A stretch of DNA of 64,000 nt from Acidobacteriota bacterium (lineage in GTDB: Bacteria > Acidobacteriota > Terriglobia > Bryobacterales > Bryobacteraceae): NCBI GenBank assembly GCA_026394015.1, contig JAPKZA010000275.1:1-64000 (forward strand), given 5' to 3'. This document shows positions 46,501-54,477 of the stretch, piece after piece. The position numbers were made by a program, and so were the translations under genes. A model generated the notes under the pieces. It worked only from the letters and a program-made list of their open reading frames with translations. It was not told where the DNA came from and did not search any database. The stretch's first letter is position 1. Each line of letters opens with the position of its first letter.

Positions 46501-46573
46501 CTTCCAGACCCACGCCGACTTCTTCACGGCCCTCGCGGCAGCGTTCAAGGCACCTCAAAAAGACGCCCCTTGA
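43517..46573 (+). CDS. tandem GT4-like glycosyltransferase domains fused to a type II thioesterase domain
   Basis: Two repeats with matched motifs (ILMVNPCIVKGVTVLAGLA / VLMVNPCAVKGLAILLGLA; EGFGLITMEAM / EARSRMVLESL), then FCFPWAGAGPFAYRGW...IFFGHSMGAGLAFETARR...GGHFYF. Confidence 0.88.
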   Translation: MRVLLTSNASYEPPRGGSTRSNLIWLEALVAAGHQVRVVCPAHNEAGETTRRGITIVRVPELTRHVHHLAAEIERFKPDWVLVSSEDLSHVLLREAFRLAPGRLIFIAHTPQFLPFGPESWYPDAAATALVKQARGIVVIGHHMADYVKEHLGVQPVVIHPPIYGQAPWKHLGSFANRYILMVNPCIVKGVTVLAGLARRLPHLEFAALAGWGTTSADRRLLAALPNVTIFESVPHIEDVLAQSRLLLMPSLWYEGFGLITMEAMLRGLPVVASNSGGLAEAKSGTGYVLPVQPITRYQSDFDENHMPKPVDVEQDLEPWVAALTELTTDEAAWTAESARSRQAAESFVSTLDASDLAHYLAERRHLRILLAHNSLYYPSAGGGDKSNRLLMEALAARGHQVRVVTRVESFGDADHERYLNALSTRGISPAINPDDVIFSLHNVDVRTLTRSPLWRPYFQRQIDDFDPDLIVTSTDDPAQLLFDLAVRAPRARVVYLIRATIAVPFGPDSSGIHAERTQLLQQADGVVGVSHYVANYARQHGELHQAIHVPISLLEPGPAPLLGKFDNPYVLMVNPCAVKGLAILLGLADAMPAVTFGAVPSWGTTHDDLAQLEKRPNIAILPRTDNIDDLLAQSRATLVPSVWAEARSRMVLESLSRGVPVLGADVGGLHEAMLGVPHLLPVNPVVTYQGAVDEHMVPIADVPPQNLGPWIDALRRLTTDRPYWDKLAALSREKALRYMEHLNVLPFEAYVESLLHQPKRGAAARLAAAGPLAQLSPERRRLVELRLKERATWFPTVPKTGRRIFCFPWAGAGPFAYRGWQEKLGPEFALIPVRLPNRPWKSIEDLLDQLATQIRPLLQAEPAIFFGHSMGAGLAFETARRTNPSALIVSAARAPKFRLNYVPPPEPSDEELLGQLERLGGAPRNRLQALLPAFRADTRLFRNWVYHPTEPLQIPVTAIGGAEDPQVRPDHLDPWSEVTTGPFNRLEFPGGHFYFQTHADFFTALAAAFKAPQKDAP

Positions 46574-46824
46574 CCGTCCACCTGGAAATCCCGGAGTCCA
46601 TCGCCAACAGCGTCCGCCTCCCCGCCGCTGATATCGAACCTCGTCTCCTCGCCGAACTCGCCCTCACCCTTTACGCCCAGGAAATCCTGCCCTTCGCCAA
46701 GGCCGCCGAACTCGCTCGCCTCTCCCGTTTCGCGTTTGCCGAACTCGTTACCACCCGCAGCATCCCCCGCCACTACGGCGAAACAGAGCTGACCCAAGAC
46801 CTCGACTATGCTCGCGGTCAGTAA
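46570..46824 (+). CDS. UPF0175 family antitoxin
   Basis: ALTLYAQEILPFAKAAELARLSRFAFAELVTTRSIPRHYGETELTQDLDYA. Confidence 0.85.
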   Translation: MTVHLEIPESIANSVRLPAADIEPRLLAELALTLYAQEILPFAKAAELARLSRFAFAELVTTRSIPRHYGETELTQDLDYARGQ

Positions 46825-47288
46825 CACCTCCCCAATCTCAAATCTAGCGTCCATCGGCCGATTGGATCTCCTCTTCTACCAATTTCCCGAACTCTGGATT
46901 CCTCCCGCCGTGGCCGAGGAACTTGCCGCTCATTCCGAGCCGGCGTCCATCAAAAACGCGATCGATCTAGGCCAGATCCAGATCGCTCCGCCTCCGCCCC
47001 TAGCCCTCGTCAAGATCCTGTCAATGCAACTTCACCTCGGCGAGGCCGAAGCAATCGCCCTCGCCTCTGAGCGCCAAGCTGGCATCCTGTTAATCGACGA
47101 GCAAGAGGGGCACGTGTCGCCACCGAGATCGGCCTGAAGTCGACGGGCGTCCTCGGCGTCCTTCTGCGGGCCAAGGAACTCGGCCAGATCAACGCCATCC
47201 CCCCGAAATCCTCGCCCTCCGCGTCAAAGCCCGCTTCTTCATCTCCCCGAAACTTGAAGCAAAAGTCCTCGCCGCCGCCCACGAATAA
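46808..47288 (+). pseudogene. DUF3368 PIN-domain toxin with two frameshifts
   Basis: MLAVSNTSPISNLASIGRLDLL...LHLGEAEAIALASERQAGILLIDEQEG / RVATEIGLKSTGVLGVLLRAKELGQINAIP / PEILALRVKARFFISPKLEAKVLAAAHE*. Confidence 0.82.
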
Positions 47289-47307
47289 TCACCGCTATAC
47301 TCATCCC

Positions 47308-48597
47308 ATGCGCCCCCTGCTCCTCGCCATACTCCTCGCCCTCCCCTGTGCCGCCGAAGTCATCGCCCTCAAAGCCGCTCGCCTCTTTGATGGCCAATCT
47401 AACGCCCTCCTTACCCCCGGCCTCCTCATCATCAACGGCACCCGCATCGAATCCGTCTCCCCTAACGCCACCATCCCCGTCGGCGCCCGCATCATCGACC
47501 TCGGCGACGCAACCCTGCTCCCCGGCTTCATGGACGCCCACACCCACCTCCGCGGTGGCACCACCGGCGACTCCTCCGCCCGCCAACTCTCCGGCCTCAC
47601 GCAAACCATTCCCGAGCGAACCCTAGCCGCCGTCCCCAATGCCAAGATCACCCTCCACGCCGGCTTCACCACCATCCGCGACCTCGGCGGCTCCCAGTTC
47701 ATGAACATCGGCCTCCGCGAAGCCATCAACAAACGCCACATCGAAGGCCCCCGCATGCTCACCGTCGTCAACTCCATCGGCACCACCGGCGGCCACTGCG
47801 ACTCCACCAACGGCTACATCGCCGGAGCCCTCTCCGAGTCCAACGAAAACCCTGCCATCGGCAACGGACCCGACGCCATGCGCGCCGCCGTCCGCTGGAA
47901 CGTCAAGTACGGCGCCGACGTCATCAAGGTCTGCGCCACCGGCGGCGTCATGTCCCTCAACAACGACGTCGACTCCCCGCAGCTCACGCAAGAGGAAATG
48001 AACGCCCTCGTCGACCAAGCCCACAGCATGGGCAAGAAAGCCGCCGCCCACGCCCACGGCCCCGAAGGCGCCAAACGGGCCATCCGCGCCGGCATCGATT
48101 CCATCGAACACGGCTCCTTCCTCGACGACGAAGGCCTGAAGCTCATGGTCGCCAAAGGCACCTACTACGTCCCCACCCTGATGGCCTATGAAGGCGTTCG
48201 CGAAGGCATCGCCGGCGGCCGTCTTGACCCCCGCGTCGTCCGTAAAGGCCGCCTCGCCCTTGATGCCATCGATCTCACCGTCCGCCGCGCCATCGCCGCC
48301 GGCGTCAAAATCGCCTTCGGCACCGACGCCGGCGTCTACCCCCACGGCCGCAACGCTGGCGAGTTCCGCCTCCTCGTCGACCACGGCATGAAGCCCCTCG
48401 ACGCCCTCAAATCCGCCACCAGCGTGACCGCCGATCTCCTCGGCATCGCCGACCGTCTCGGCACCCTCACCGCCGGCAAACTCGCCGACGTCATCGCCGT
48501 CCCCGGCGATCCCACCGCCGATATCCGCCAAACCGAAAAGGTCTTCTTCGTCATGAAGGAAGGCACCGTCTATCGCAACGACCGCGCCGCTAAGTAG
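47308..48597 (+). CDS. amidohydrolase family protein (secreted; imidazolonepropionase/prolidase-like)
   Basis: LLPGFMDAHTHLRGG; HAGFTTIRDLGG; AHAHGPEGAKRAIRAGIDSIEHGSFLDDE; FGTDAGVYPHG. Confidence 0.93.
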   Translation: MRPLLLAILLALPCAAEVIALKAARLFDGQSNALLTPGLLIINGTRIESVSPNATIPVGARIIDLGDATLLPGFMDAHTHLRGGTTGDSSARQLSGLTQTIPERTLAAVPNAKITLHAGFTTIRDLGGSQFMNIGLREAINKRHIEGPRMLTVVNSIGTTGGHCDSTNGYIAGALSESNENPAIGNGPDAMRAAVRWNVKYGADVIKVCATGGVMSLNNDVDSPQLTQEEMNALVDQAHSMGKKAAAHAHGPEGAKRAIRAGIDSIEHGSFLDDEGLKLMVAKGTYYVPTLMAYEGVREGIAGGRLDPRVVRKGRLALDAIDLTVRRAIAAGVKIAFGTDAGVYPHGRNAGEFRLLVDHGMKPLDALKSATSVTADLLGIADRLGTLTAGKLADVIAVPGDPTADIRQTEKVFFVMKEGTVYRNDRAAK

Positions 48598-49186
48598 CCG
48601 CCTTGTACGGCTCGCACAACTGCGCCAGACTATCCCGCCCCACCCGCTTCGCGGCCCGCAGCAGCCGCAGAAACACGTGCGCCGTCAGCAGCGCGTCCCC
48701 GCCCGCCGTGTGCCGATCGTGCGGCTTGATCCCGAACATCTCGCACAGCCCGTCTAGCGAAAACCCTGCCGCCATCGGCCGTCCCGCAAACGCCCCGGCA
48801 TCGTCCAGATGCAGCGCCAGGTCCATCGTATCCAGCGACCGGTTCGGCATCGTCGTCCCAAAATGCCGTTCGCACGCGTAATTCAGTGCCTGAATATCAT
48901 GCCCAATGTGGTGGCCCACAATCACCCCATCCCGCAAATATTCTAGAAATAACGTCAACGCCTCCCGCTCCTCCATCCCCGCCACCGCCTCGTCGCGAGT
49001 GATTCCGTGCACCATCACCGACGAGTTGTTGTAGGCCATCCGCAGCAGCACCTCGAACGAGTCATCCAGTAGAATCTCCCCGTCCACCACCGCCACCGCG
49101 CCTATCGTGATGATCCGATCCCGCCGCGGGTCCAGCCCCGTCGTCTCCGTATCCAACACAACGAAACGAACCCCCTCGCTCTTCAT
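48590..49186 (-). CDS. DnaQ/PolC-type 3'-5' exonuclease
   Basis: FVVLDTETTGLDPRRDRIITIGAVAV; VGHHIGHDIQALNYA; HRTAGGDALLTAHVF-type ExoIII motif. Confidence 0.92.
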   Translation of the reverse strand: MKSEGVRFVVLDTETTGLDPRRDRIITIGAVAVVDGEILLDDSFEVLLRMAYNNSSVMVHGITRDEAVAGMEEREALTLFLEYLRDGVIVGHHIGHDIQALNYACERHFGTTMPNRSLDTMDLALHLDDAGAFAGRPMAAGFSLDGLCEMFGIKPHDRHTAGGDALLTAHVFLRLLRAAKRVGRDSLAQLCEPYKAAT

Positions 49187-50874
49187 GAAACCTCCGCCGT
49201 GGCAAACGTCGCATAGGTGTACTCGAGAAATCGCTGGATCGAACCAAACGCCGTCTTCAGCACCCGTTGCTCAAACTTGCCCAGCTTCACCGGCTCGATT
49301 CGCCCACCTTCTTCGATCGCCTGATAGTACAACCCCACTCGAAACGCTTGCGCCGCCTCCCGCAGAACCGCTGCCCCGTCCGGAAAATCCACCATCGCGG
49401 CATCAAACCGCTCCAACGTGCCGGCCACCTCCAACCGCCCCTTCGCCATGGCAAACACCCTGACCGCGTTGGCCAGCGGCCGAATCATCGTTTCGTCCAC
49501 ATCGAAGCTCGCCCGGGCCTCCCCGCCGATCTCCATCACCATACCGCCGAAGAACGTCAACGGCGGCAACTCCCGCAGCGTATCGTGGGCCAGCATTTCG
49601 ATCGCCTGGCGCTGCTCCCGCAACTGCTCCAACACATGGGCCCGTAGCCCTTGCAGTATCGAGCCGTCGCCGCTCACTGGCGCCAAGTCAAAGAACAACC
49701 GCCGCGTGTAGAGATCGTAGCCCTCCGGATTTCGAATCGTCTCGCCGTATAGTCGCTTCCATTGCCCCAGCGGCATGCTCGGCAACGCCCCGGGCATCCA
49801 GTAGAACCCCCCACCTTCGAGTTGGAACTCGTGCAATTGGCCCGCCACACTACCCACCATGGCCGTGAAGTAAAGGCTGTCCTGCTCCGAAAATGCCGTG
49901 TCGCTATCGTCGTAGATCACAGACAGGGTCGGGAACGGCGGGGTCAACAAGTCCGCCCGCGCGGCCGTCCCGAAAACCACCCAACAGTGCGGCAACCTCG
50001 CTGCCGCAATTCCCTCGCGCACCATCTCCTCGCCCGCAATCCGGATGCACGCTTCCATCAATGCGGCCATCACCGCCGTCGCCATCGCGCGGCAATCGTC
50101 CACGTCGTGCAACTGCGCCAGCCCCTCGCGGACCATCTGCCCCGCCCGTCGCAGCAGCGGGCCCAACTCCGCCGTCGATCCCGCCTCCCGAATCGCCCTT
50201 ATCAATCCCGCCGGGTCATACCCGCAGAACATCGCCAACTCCGCCGCCGTGATCCCCACCCTCTCTTCCCGCCCCCGCAGCATCGCCCGCACCGCCGCCC
50301 GCGTCGTGAGTTCCTCCACCTCTCGCCCCCTGCGAGCCCGAAAGAAAGCCGCCGGAGGCAACTCCGCCTCCAGCCACGAAGTCCGGCTGAACTCCAGATT
50401 CCCCCCCACTGTCGAGTGCGCCGACAAAAACCTCGCCATCGCCGGATACCGCTCGAGCGCCGCTTCAAACAACGGTGCAGCCACCCCGTACAGAATCACG
50501 TCTGTAGCCGTGCGCGCCGAATACCCCGCCGTGCCCTCGCCCACCAACTGCTCCAACCCCAACAGATCCCCTTCACCCCGCAAATCCAGCAACCGCCCCG
50601 CTGCATCCACCAGTTCCACCCGCCCCTGCTGGATCATCCAAATAAACAGCCCCTTCCGGTCGCCCTGGCGAAAGACATACTCCTCCGACTCATGAAACTT
50701 CACCTTCCCGCTGCTCGCCATCTCCAGCAGATCCGGCTCTGAAGGCGCATCAAAAGGGGCGTGCCGCTGCAGGAAGTCAGCCACGCGCTGACGAATGAGA
50801 GAGGTTTTCACTTCGTCATAGGTTAACCCTTCTGTAACGGTGGTAACTTCCCCGCCAGGTTCGCCCACGTCCAC
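49183..50874 (-). CDS. cNMP-binding + DUF294 nucleotidyltransferase-like protein
   Basis: cNMP-like VFRQGDRKGLFIWMIQQGRVELVD; HCWVVFGTAARADLLTPPFPTLSVIYDD. Confidence 0.85.
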   Translation of the reverse strand: MDVGEPGGEVTTVTEGLTYDEVKTSLIRQRVADFLQRHAPFDAPSEPDLLEMASSGKVKFHESEEYVFRQGDRKGLFIWMIQQGRVELVDAAGRLLDLRGEGDLLGLEQLVGEGTAGYSARTATDVILYGVAAPLFEAALERYPAMARFLSAHSTVGGNLEFSRTSWLEAELPPAAFFRARRGREVEELTTRAAVRAMLRGREERVGITAAELAMFCGYDPAGLIRAIREAGSTAELGPLLRRAGQMVREGLAQLHDVDDCRAMATAVMAALMEACIRIAGEEMVREGIAAARLPHCWVVFGTAARADLLTPPFPTLSVIYDDSDTAFSEQDSLYFTAMVGSVAGQLHEFQLEGGGFYWMPGALPSMPLGQWKRLYGETIRNPEGYDLYTRRLFFDLAPVSGDGSILQGLRAHVLEQLREQRQAIEMLAHDTLRELPPLTFFGGMVMEIGGEARASFDVDETMIRPLANAVRVFAMAKGRLEVAGTLERFDAAMVDFPDGAAVLREAAQAFRVGLYYQAIEEGGRIEPVKLGKFEQRVLKTAFGSIQRFLEYTYATFATAEVS

Positions 50875-52055
50875 AACACCGCCGTCACCGCCGTCATCCC
50901 CCCGGCCACCAGCCCCACCAAGCGAATCGGATAATGGTCCACCGCCACCGCCGCCGCCGTCATCGAAACCATCATCGACACGTTCATCAACATCTCCACC
51001 GTTGCAAACACCCGCCCCCGATACTCATCCGGCACATACAGCAACAGCATGCTCCGGTTGAGTACATTGTTCGCCCCCATCGCAATGCGCGACAACGTGA
51101 TGAACCCGACCGCCCCCCACATCGTCCCCATCTGCGTGAACGCCATATACGCCCCGCCAATCACGAAAAAACATCCCGCAATCGCCCACTTATACTGCGC
51201 AAACGTCAACGCCTGCCCGGCCCGCAACCCCACAATCCCACCCAGCACCAACCCCACCCCTGCGAACCCCCAGATGATCCCCACCCCCCCCGGCCCGGCC
51301 TTAAACACCACCTCCCCGAACAACGTGAACAGGATCTGCGCCGCCCCGCCCCCGGACGCCCAACCCACCCCCGCCAGCGCGATCGCCAGCAGCAAGGGAG
51401 TCCGCCACAGCAGCCGCAACCCATCCAGAAACTCCTTCACCCCTTCGTCCTTCTTCGCCCCGCCCTCGGCCCGAAACGTCCCCCGCATTCGAGAGATCGA
51501 CCACGCGCTAAACAAAAACGCCGCCGAATTGAACACAAACGCGTAGCCGTATCCGAAGGCCGCCACCGCCGCCCCGCCCATCATCGTCCCCAACGATAGC
51601 GTCAACCACGACGTCGTCTGCGTCATCGCGTTTGCCGTGTGCAACTGCTCCCCTTCCGCCAAATCCGGCAGGATCGACGATCGCCCCGCCGTGAAAAACG
51701 GCGTCGCCACCATCAACAGCGCGCTCAACCCGTACAGCAAACCCGTCATCGGCCACTCCAGAATCAACAGGAACGAAAGTGCGATGGCCGCCCGAAATAG
51801 CTCGCTCGCCATCATCACCCGCCGACGATCCAGCCGGTCTAAATACACCCCCGCCATCGGGGCCACTAGAATCGCCGGTAGCGTCCGTGCGATCATGACC
51901 GCACCGACCGTCGATCCCGATCCCGTCAGATGCAGCGACAGCGACAGCGCGGCGATCGAGTTGAAATGATACCCCGTCTCGCTCACCAGTTGACCGACCC
52001 ACAGCGAGCGGTAGTTAGGGTTCTGCCGCAGCAGCGCCAAAAATTGCACTTCCAT
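50823..52055 (-). CDS. MFS transporter (EntS-like)
   Basis: MEVQFLALLRQNPNYRSLWVGQLVSETGYHFNSIAAL; ARTLPAILVAPMAGVYLDRLDRRRVMM. Confidence 0.9.
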   Translation of the reverse strand: MEVQFLALLRQNPNYRSLWVGQLVSETGYHFNSIAALSLSLHLTGSGSTVGAVMIARTLPAILVAPMAGVYLDRLDRRRVMMASELFRAAIALSFLLILEWPMTGLLYGLSALLMVATPFFTAGRSSILPDLAEGEQLHTANAMTQTTSWLTLSLGTMMGGAAVAAFGYGYAFVFNSAAFLFSAWSISRMRGTFRAEGGAKKDEGVKEFLDGLRLLWRTPLLLAIALAGVGWASGGGAAQILFTLFGEVVFKAGPGGVGIIWGFAGVGLVLGGIVGLRAGQALTFAQYKWAIAGCFFVIGGAYMAFTQMGTMWGAVGFITLSRIAMGANNVLNRSMLLLYVPDEYRGRVFATVEMLMNVSMMVSMTAAAVAVDHYPIRLVGLVAGGMTAVTAVLWTWANLAGKLPPLQKG

Positions 52056-52062
52056 TCATAGT

Positions 52063-53025
52063 ATGCAAATCCTCTCCGACTGGTTCCTCTGGGCCATCGT
52101 CACCATGGTGGCGACCGCCAGCTTTTTCCCCCATCTCTCCGGCACCCTCCATGCCAATCAGGTCTCCGACTACGGCATCTTCGCGATCTTTTTCCTCTAC
52201 GGCGTCAACCTCTCCGTCGAAAATCTCCGCACCGGCCTCGTCAACTGGCGCCTCCACTTGCTCGTCCAACTCTCCACGTTCGTTCTCTTCCCCGCGCTCT
52301 TTATCCCCTTCCGCGCCCTCTGCGGACCCTGGCTCCCCGCCGATCTGCAACTCGGCTTCTTCTACCTCTGCGCCCTCCCCTCCACCATCTCCTCCTCCGT
52401 CGCCATGACCGCCATCGCCCGCGGCAACGTCCCCGCCGCCATCTTCAACGCCACCCTCTCCAGCCTCCTCGGCGTCTTCCTGACGCCCGCCCTCGTCAGC
52501 CTCGTCGCCCAAACTACCGGCCAAGCCCCGCCCCTCGCCCAAACCGTCACGAAGGTCGCCACGCTCCTCCTCCTCCCCTTCGCCCTCGGCCAACTCCTCC
52601 GTCCCTTCGCCGGCAAGTTCTTCGGCCGCTACAAGAAATACACCGCCATCTCCGACAAATGCATCATCCTGATCCTCGTCTTCGCGGCCTTCTCTGACTC
52701 GGTCAACGCCGGCCTCTGGACCACCTACGGCCCCCCCGTCCTCGCCCTCACCTTCGTCTGCACCGGCGCCATTCTCGCCATCGTCCTCACCATCACCACC
52801 ACTCTCGCCCGGCTCCTGAAATTCTCCACCGCCGATGAAATCGTCGCCGTCCTCTGCGGCTCCAAGAAAACCCTCGCCTCCGGTGCCCCTATGGCCAAGC
52901 TCATCTTCGTCGGCTCCACGAGCCTCGGTCCCATCCTCCTGCCCATCATCCTCTACCACCAAATCCAACTCTTCGTCTGCAGCGTCCTAGCCCGCCGCTA
53001 CGCCGCCCGCCCAGAGCTCTCCTAA
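52063..53025 (+). CDS. bile acid:sodium symporter family protein (SBF-like)
   Basis: 320 aa polytopic; FFLYGVNLSVENLRTGLVNWRLHLLVQL; LCALPSTISSSVAMTAIARGNVPAAIFNATLSSLLGVFLTP. Confidence 0.92.
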   Translation: MQILSDWFLWAIVTMVATASFFPHLSGTLHANQVSDYGIFAIFFLYGVNLSVENLRTGLVNWRLHLLVQLSTFVLFPALFIPFRALCGPWLPADLQLGFFYLCALPSTISSSVAMTAIARGNVPAAIFNATLSSLLGVFLTPALVSLVAQTTGQAPPLAQTVTKVATLLLLPFALGQLLRPFAGKFFGRYKKYTAISDKCIILILVFAAFSDSVNAGLWTTYGPPVLALTFVCTGAILAIVLTITTTLARLLKFSTADEIVAVLCGSKKTLASGAPMAKLIFVGSTSLGPILLPIILYHQIQLFVCSVLARRYAARPELS

Positions 53026-54387
53026 CATCTCCAAGGCCACCCCCACCACGATGTCTTCCGTCTCCGGCCCGTACAGCGCCGTGTCCACCTCATAGCCCCC
53101 CTCGGCAAACGCGGCCCGCGTCGGCATGTAGCCGAACGTCCCATTCGAATACCCCGAGACCAGCGTATGCCGGAACGGCGACCCCGCCACGATCCGCGCC
53201 CCAATCTCTCCAAACGGCTCGTCCTGCATCGATACCATCACCACGTCTCCGATCCGCAACACCTGCATCTGCCGCTCCACCACCGCCGCCCCCCGGACCA
53301 TCCGCGCCCGCTCCTCCTTCATCGTCGCCCTCGTCAACAAGGCCGTCGCCTCGCGAACTCCCACCCCGCTCCTCCGCGCCGCCTCCAACTCCGCCCGCAG
53401 TCGACTCACCGCCCCCACCAACTCCTCATGCGGCGGAAACACGTTCGCCGGCAACCGCAGCGTCCGGCTCCGCATCGCAAACGCGACCGGCCCGTCCGCC
53501 GCCGGAACGTCCTCGTACAATGCAATCGGCGCTCCCGATTCCATCACTCCCACCAATCGCTCCGTCCGCCCCCGCGTATCAATCTCCAGCGCTACCTTCG
53601 CCGCTTCCAGCCCCAAGATCCGCCCCAACCGTCGATACACGCTCCGGTCCCCCGTGAACCCCCGCACCGGCCCCACTGACCCCGTTGCCCCCTGCAAATA
53701 CAAGCACAATCCCCCTATCTCCCGCTCCACCACCTCTCGCACCACCCCCGGAAAGTCTGGCGTGAACCATTCGTTCTCCCACGCCATAATCGTCGGGTGG
53801 CAAGCGTAGTGGACGATCACCGCCATCGGCTTTTCATCCAGATCATCCACCCGCACCACGCGCACCGTCCGGTCCACCGGCCCCGCCCAATTCCGCCCCA
53901 CTACCACCCGCCCATCCTCCATCGTCACCCGCCGATTGACGTTGATCCCACATGCCCCCTCCCCAGCCGCCACCCGCACCGGCCGTAGGTTCTGCAACGC
54001 CTGCCACCCCGCCCCCGCGATCCGTCGCGGCAAACTTTCCAAATACTCCAACCCCATCTCCAACCCCTCCGAAACCACCTCCAGCCGCAACGTCTTCGGC
54101 CCCGAATGCGTATGCGACGCCGACACCCGCACACACTCCGGCCCCAATCCCGTCAGCTCCACCACCGCCGCCATCACCTTCCCCGCCCACTCCTCATTGA
54201 ACCCAATCACGTCGACATCAATCACGAGCGCCGTCGTCTCGCCGTCGGTCATCGCCAGCGCGGTCGCGTAGAGAGGCATGTCCGCCCCCACCCCGCGTTG
54301 ATGCAGTTGCGCCCCCCAAATCCCCTGCGGTGTCCCCGGTGCCGGCGTGATATCGCTCCGCCCCGTTCCTGCTCGTAAATGGCCCAT
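52987..54387 (-). CDS. neutral/alkaline ceramidase N-terminal-like protein
   Basis: RAGTGRSDITPAPGTPQGIWG; VSASHTHSGPKTL; HYACHPTIMAWENEWFTPDFPGVVREVVER. Confidence 0.85.
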   Translation of the reverse strand: MGHLRAGTGRSDITPAPGTPQGIWGAQLHQRGVGADMPLYATALAMTDGETTALVIDVDVIGFNEEWAGKVMAAVVELTGLGPECVRVSASHTHSGPKTLRLEVVSEGLEMGLEYLESLPRRIAGAGWQALQNLRPVRVAAGEGACGINVNRRVTMEDGRVVVGRNWAGPVDRTVRVVRVDDLDEKPMAVIVHYACHPTIMAWENEWFTPDFPGVVREVVEREIGGLCLYLQGATGSVGPVRGFTGDRSVYRRLGRILGLEAAKVALEIDTRGRTERLVGVMESGAPIALYEDVPAADGPVAFAMRSRTLRLPANVFPPHEELVGAVSRLRAELEAARRSGVGVREATALLTRATMKEERARMVRGAAVVERQMQVLRIGDVVMVSMQDEPFGEIGARIVAGSPFRHTLVSGYSNGTFGYMPTRAAFAEGGYEVDTALYGPETEDIVVGVALEMLGELWAGGVAAG

Positions 54388-54477
54388 GCCGCTCAGCTTA
54401 CCGCTTTTACAAACCCCTTACAAAACCCGGACAGTCGTTTGCTCTCCCCCTGCGCGCTATCAGTCAGGAGCAAGCAA

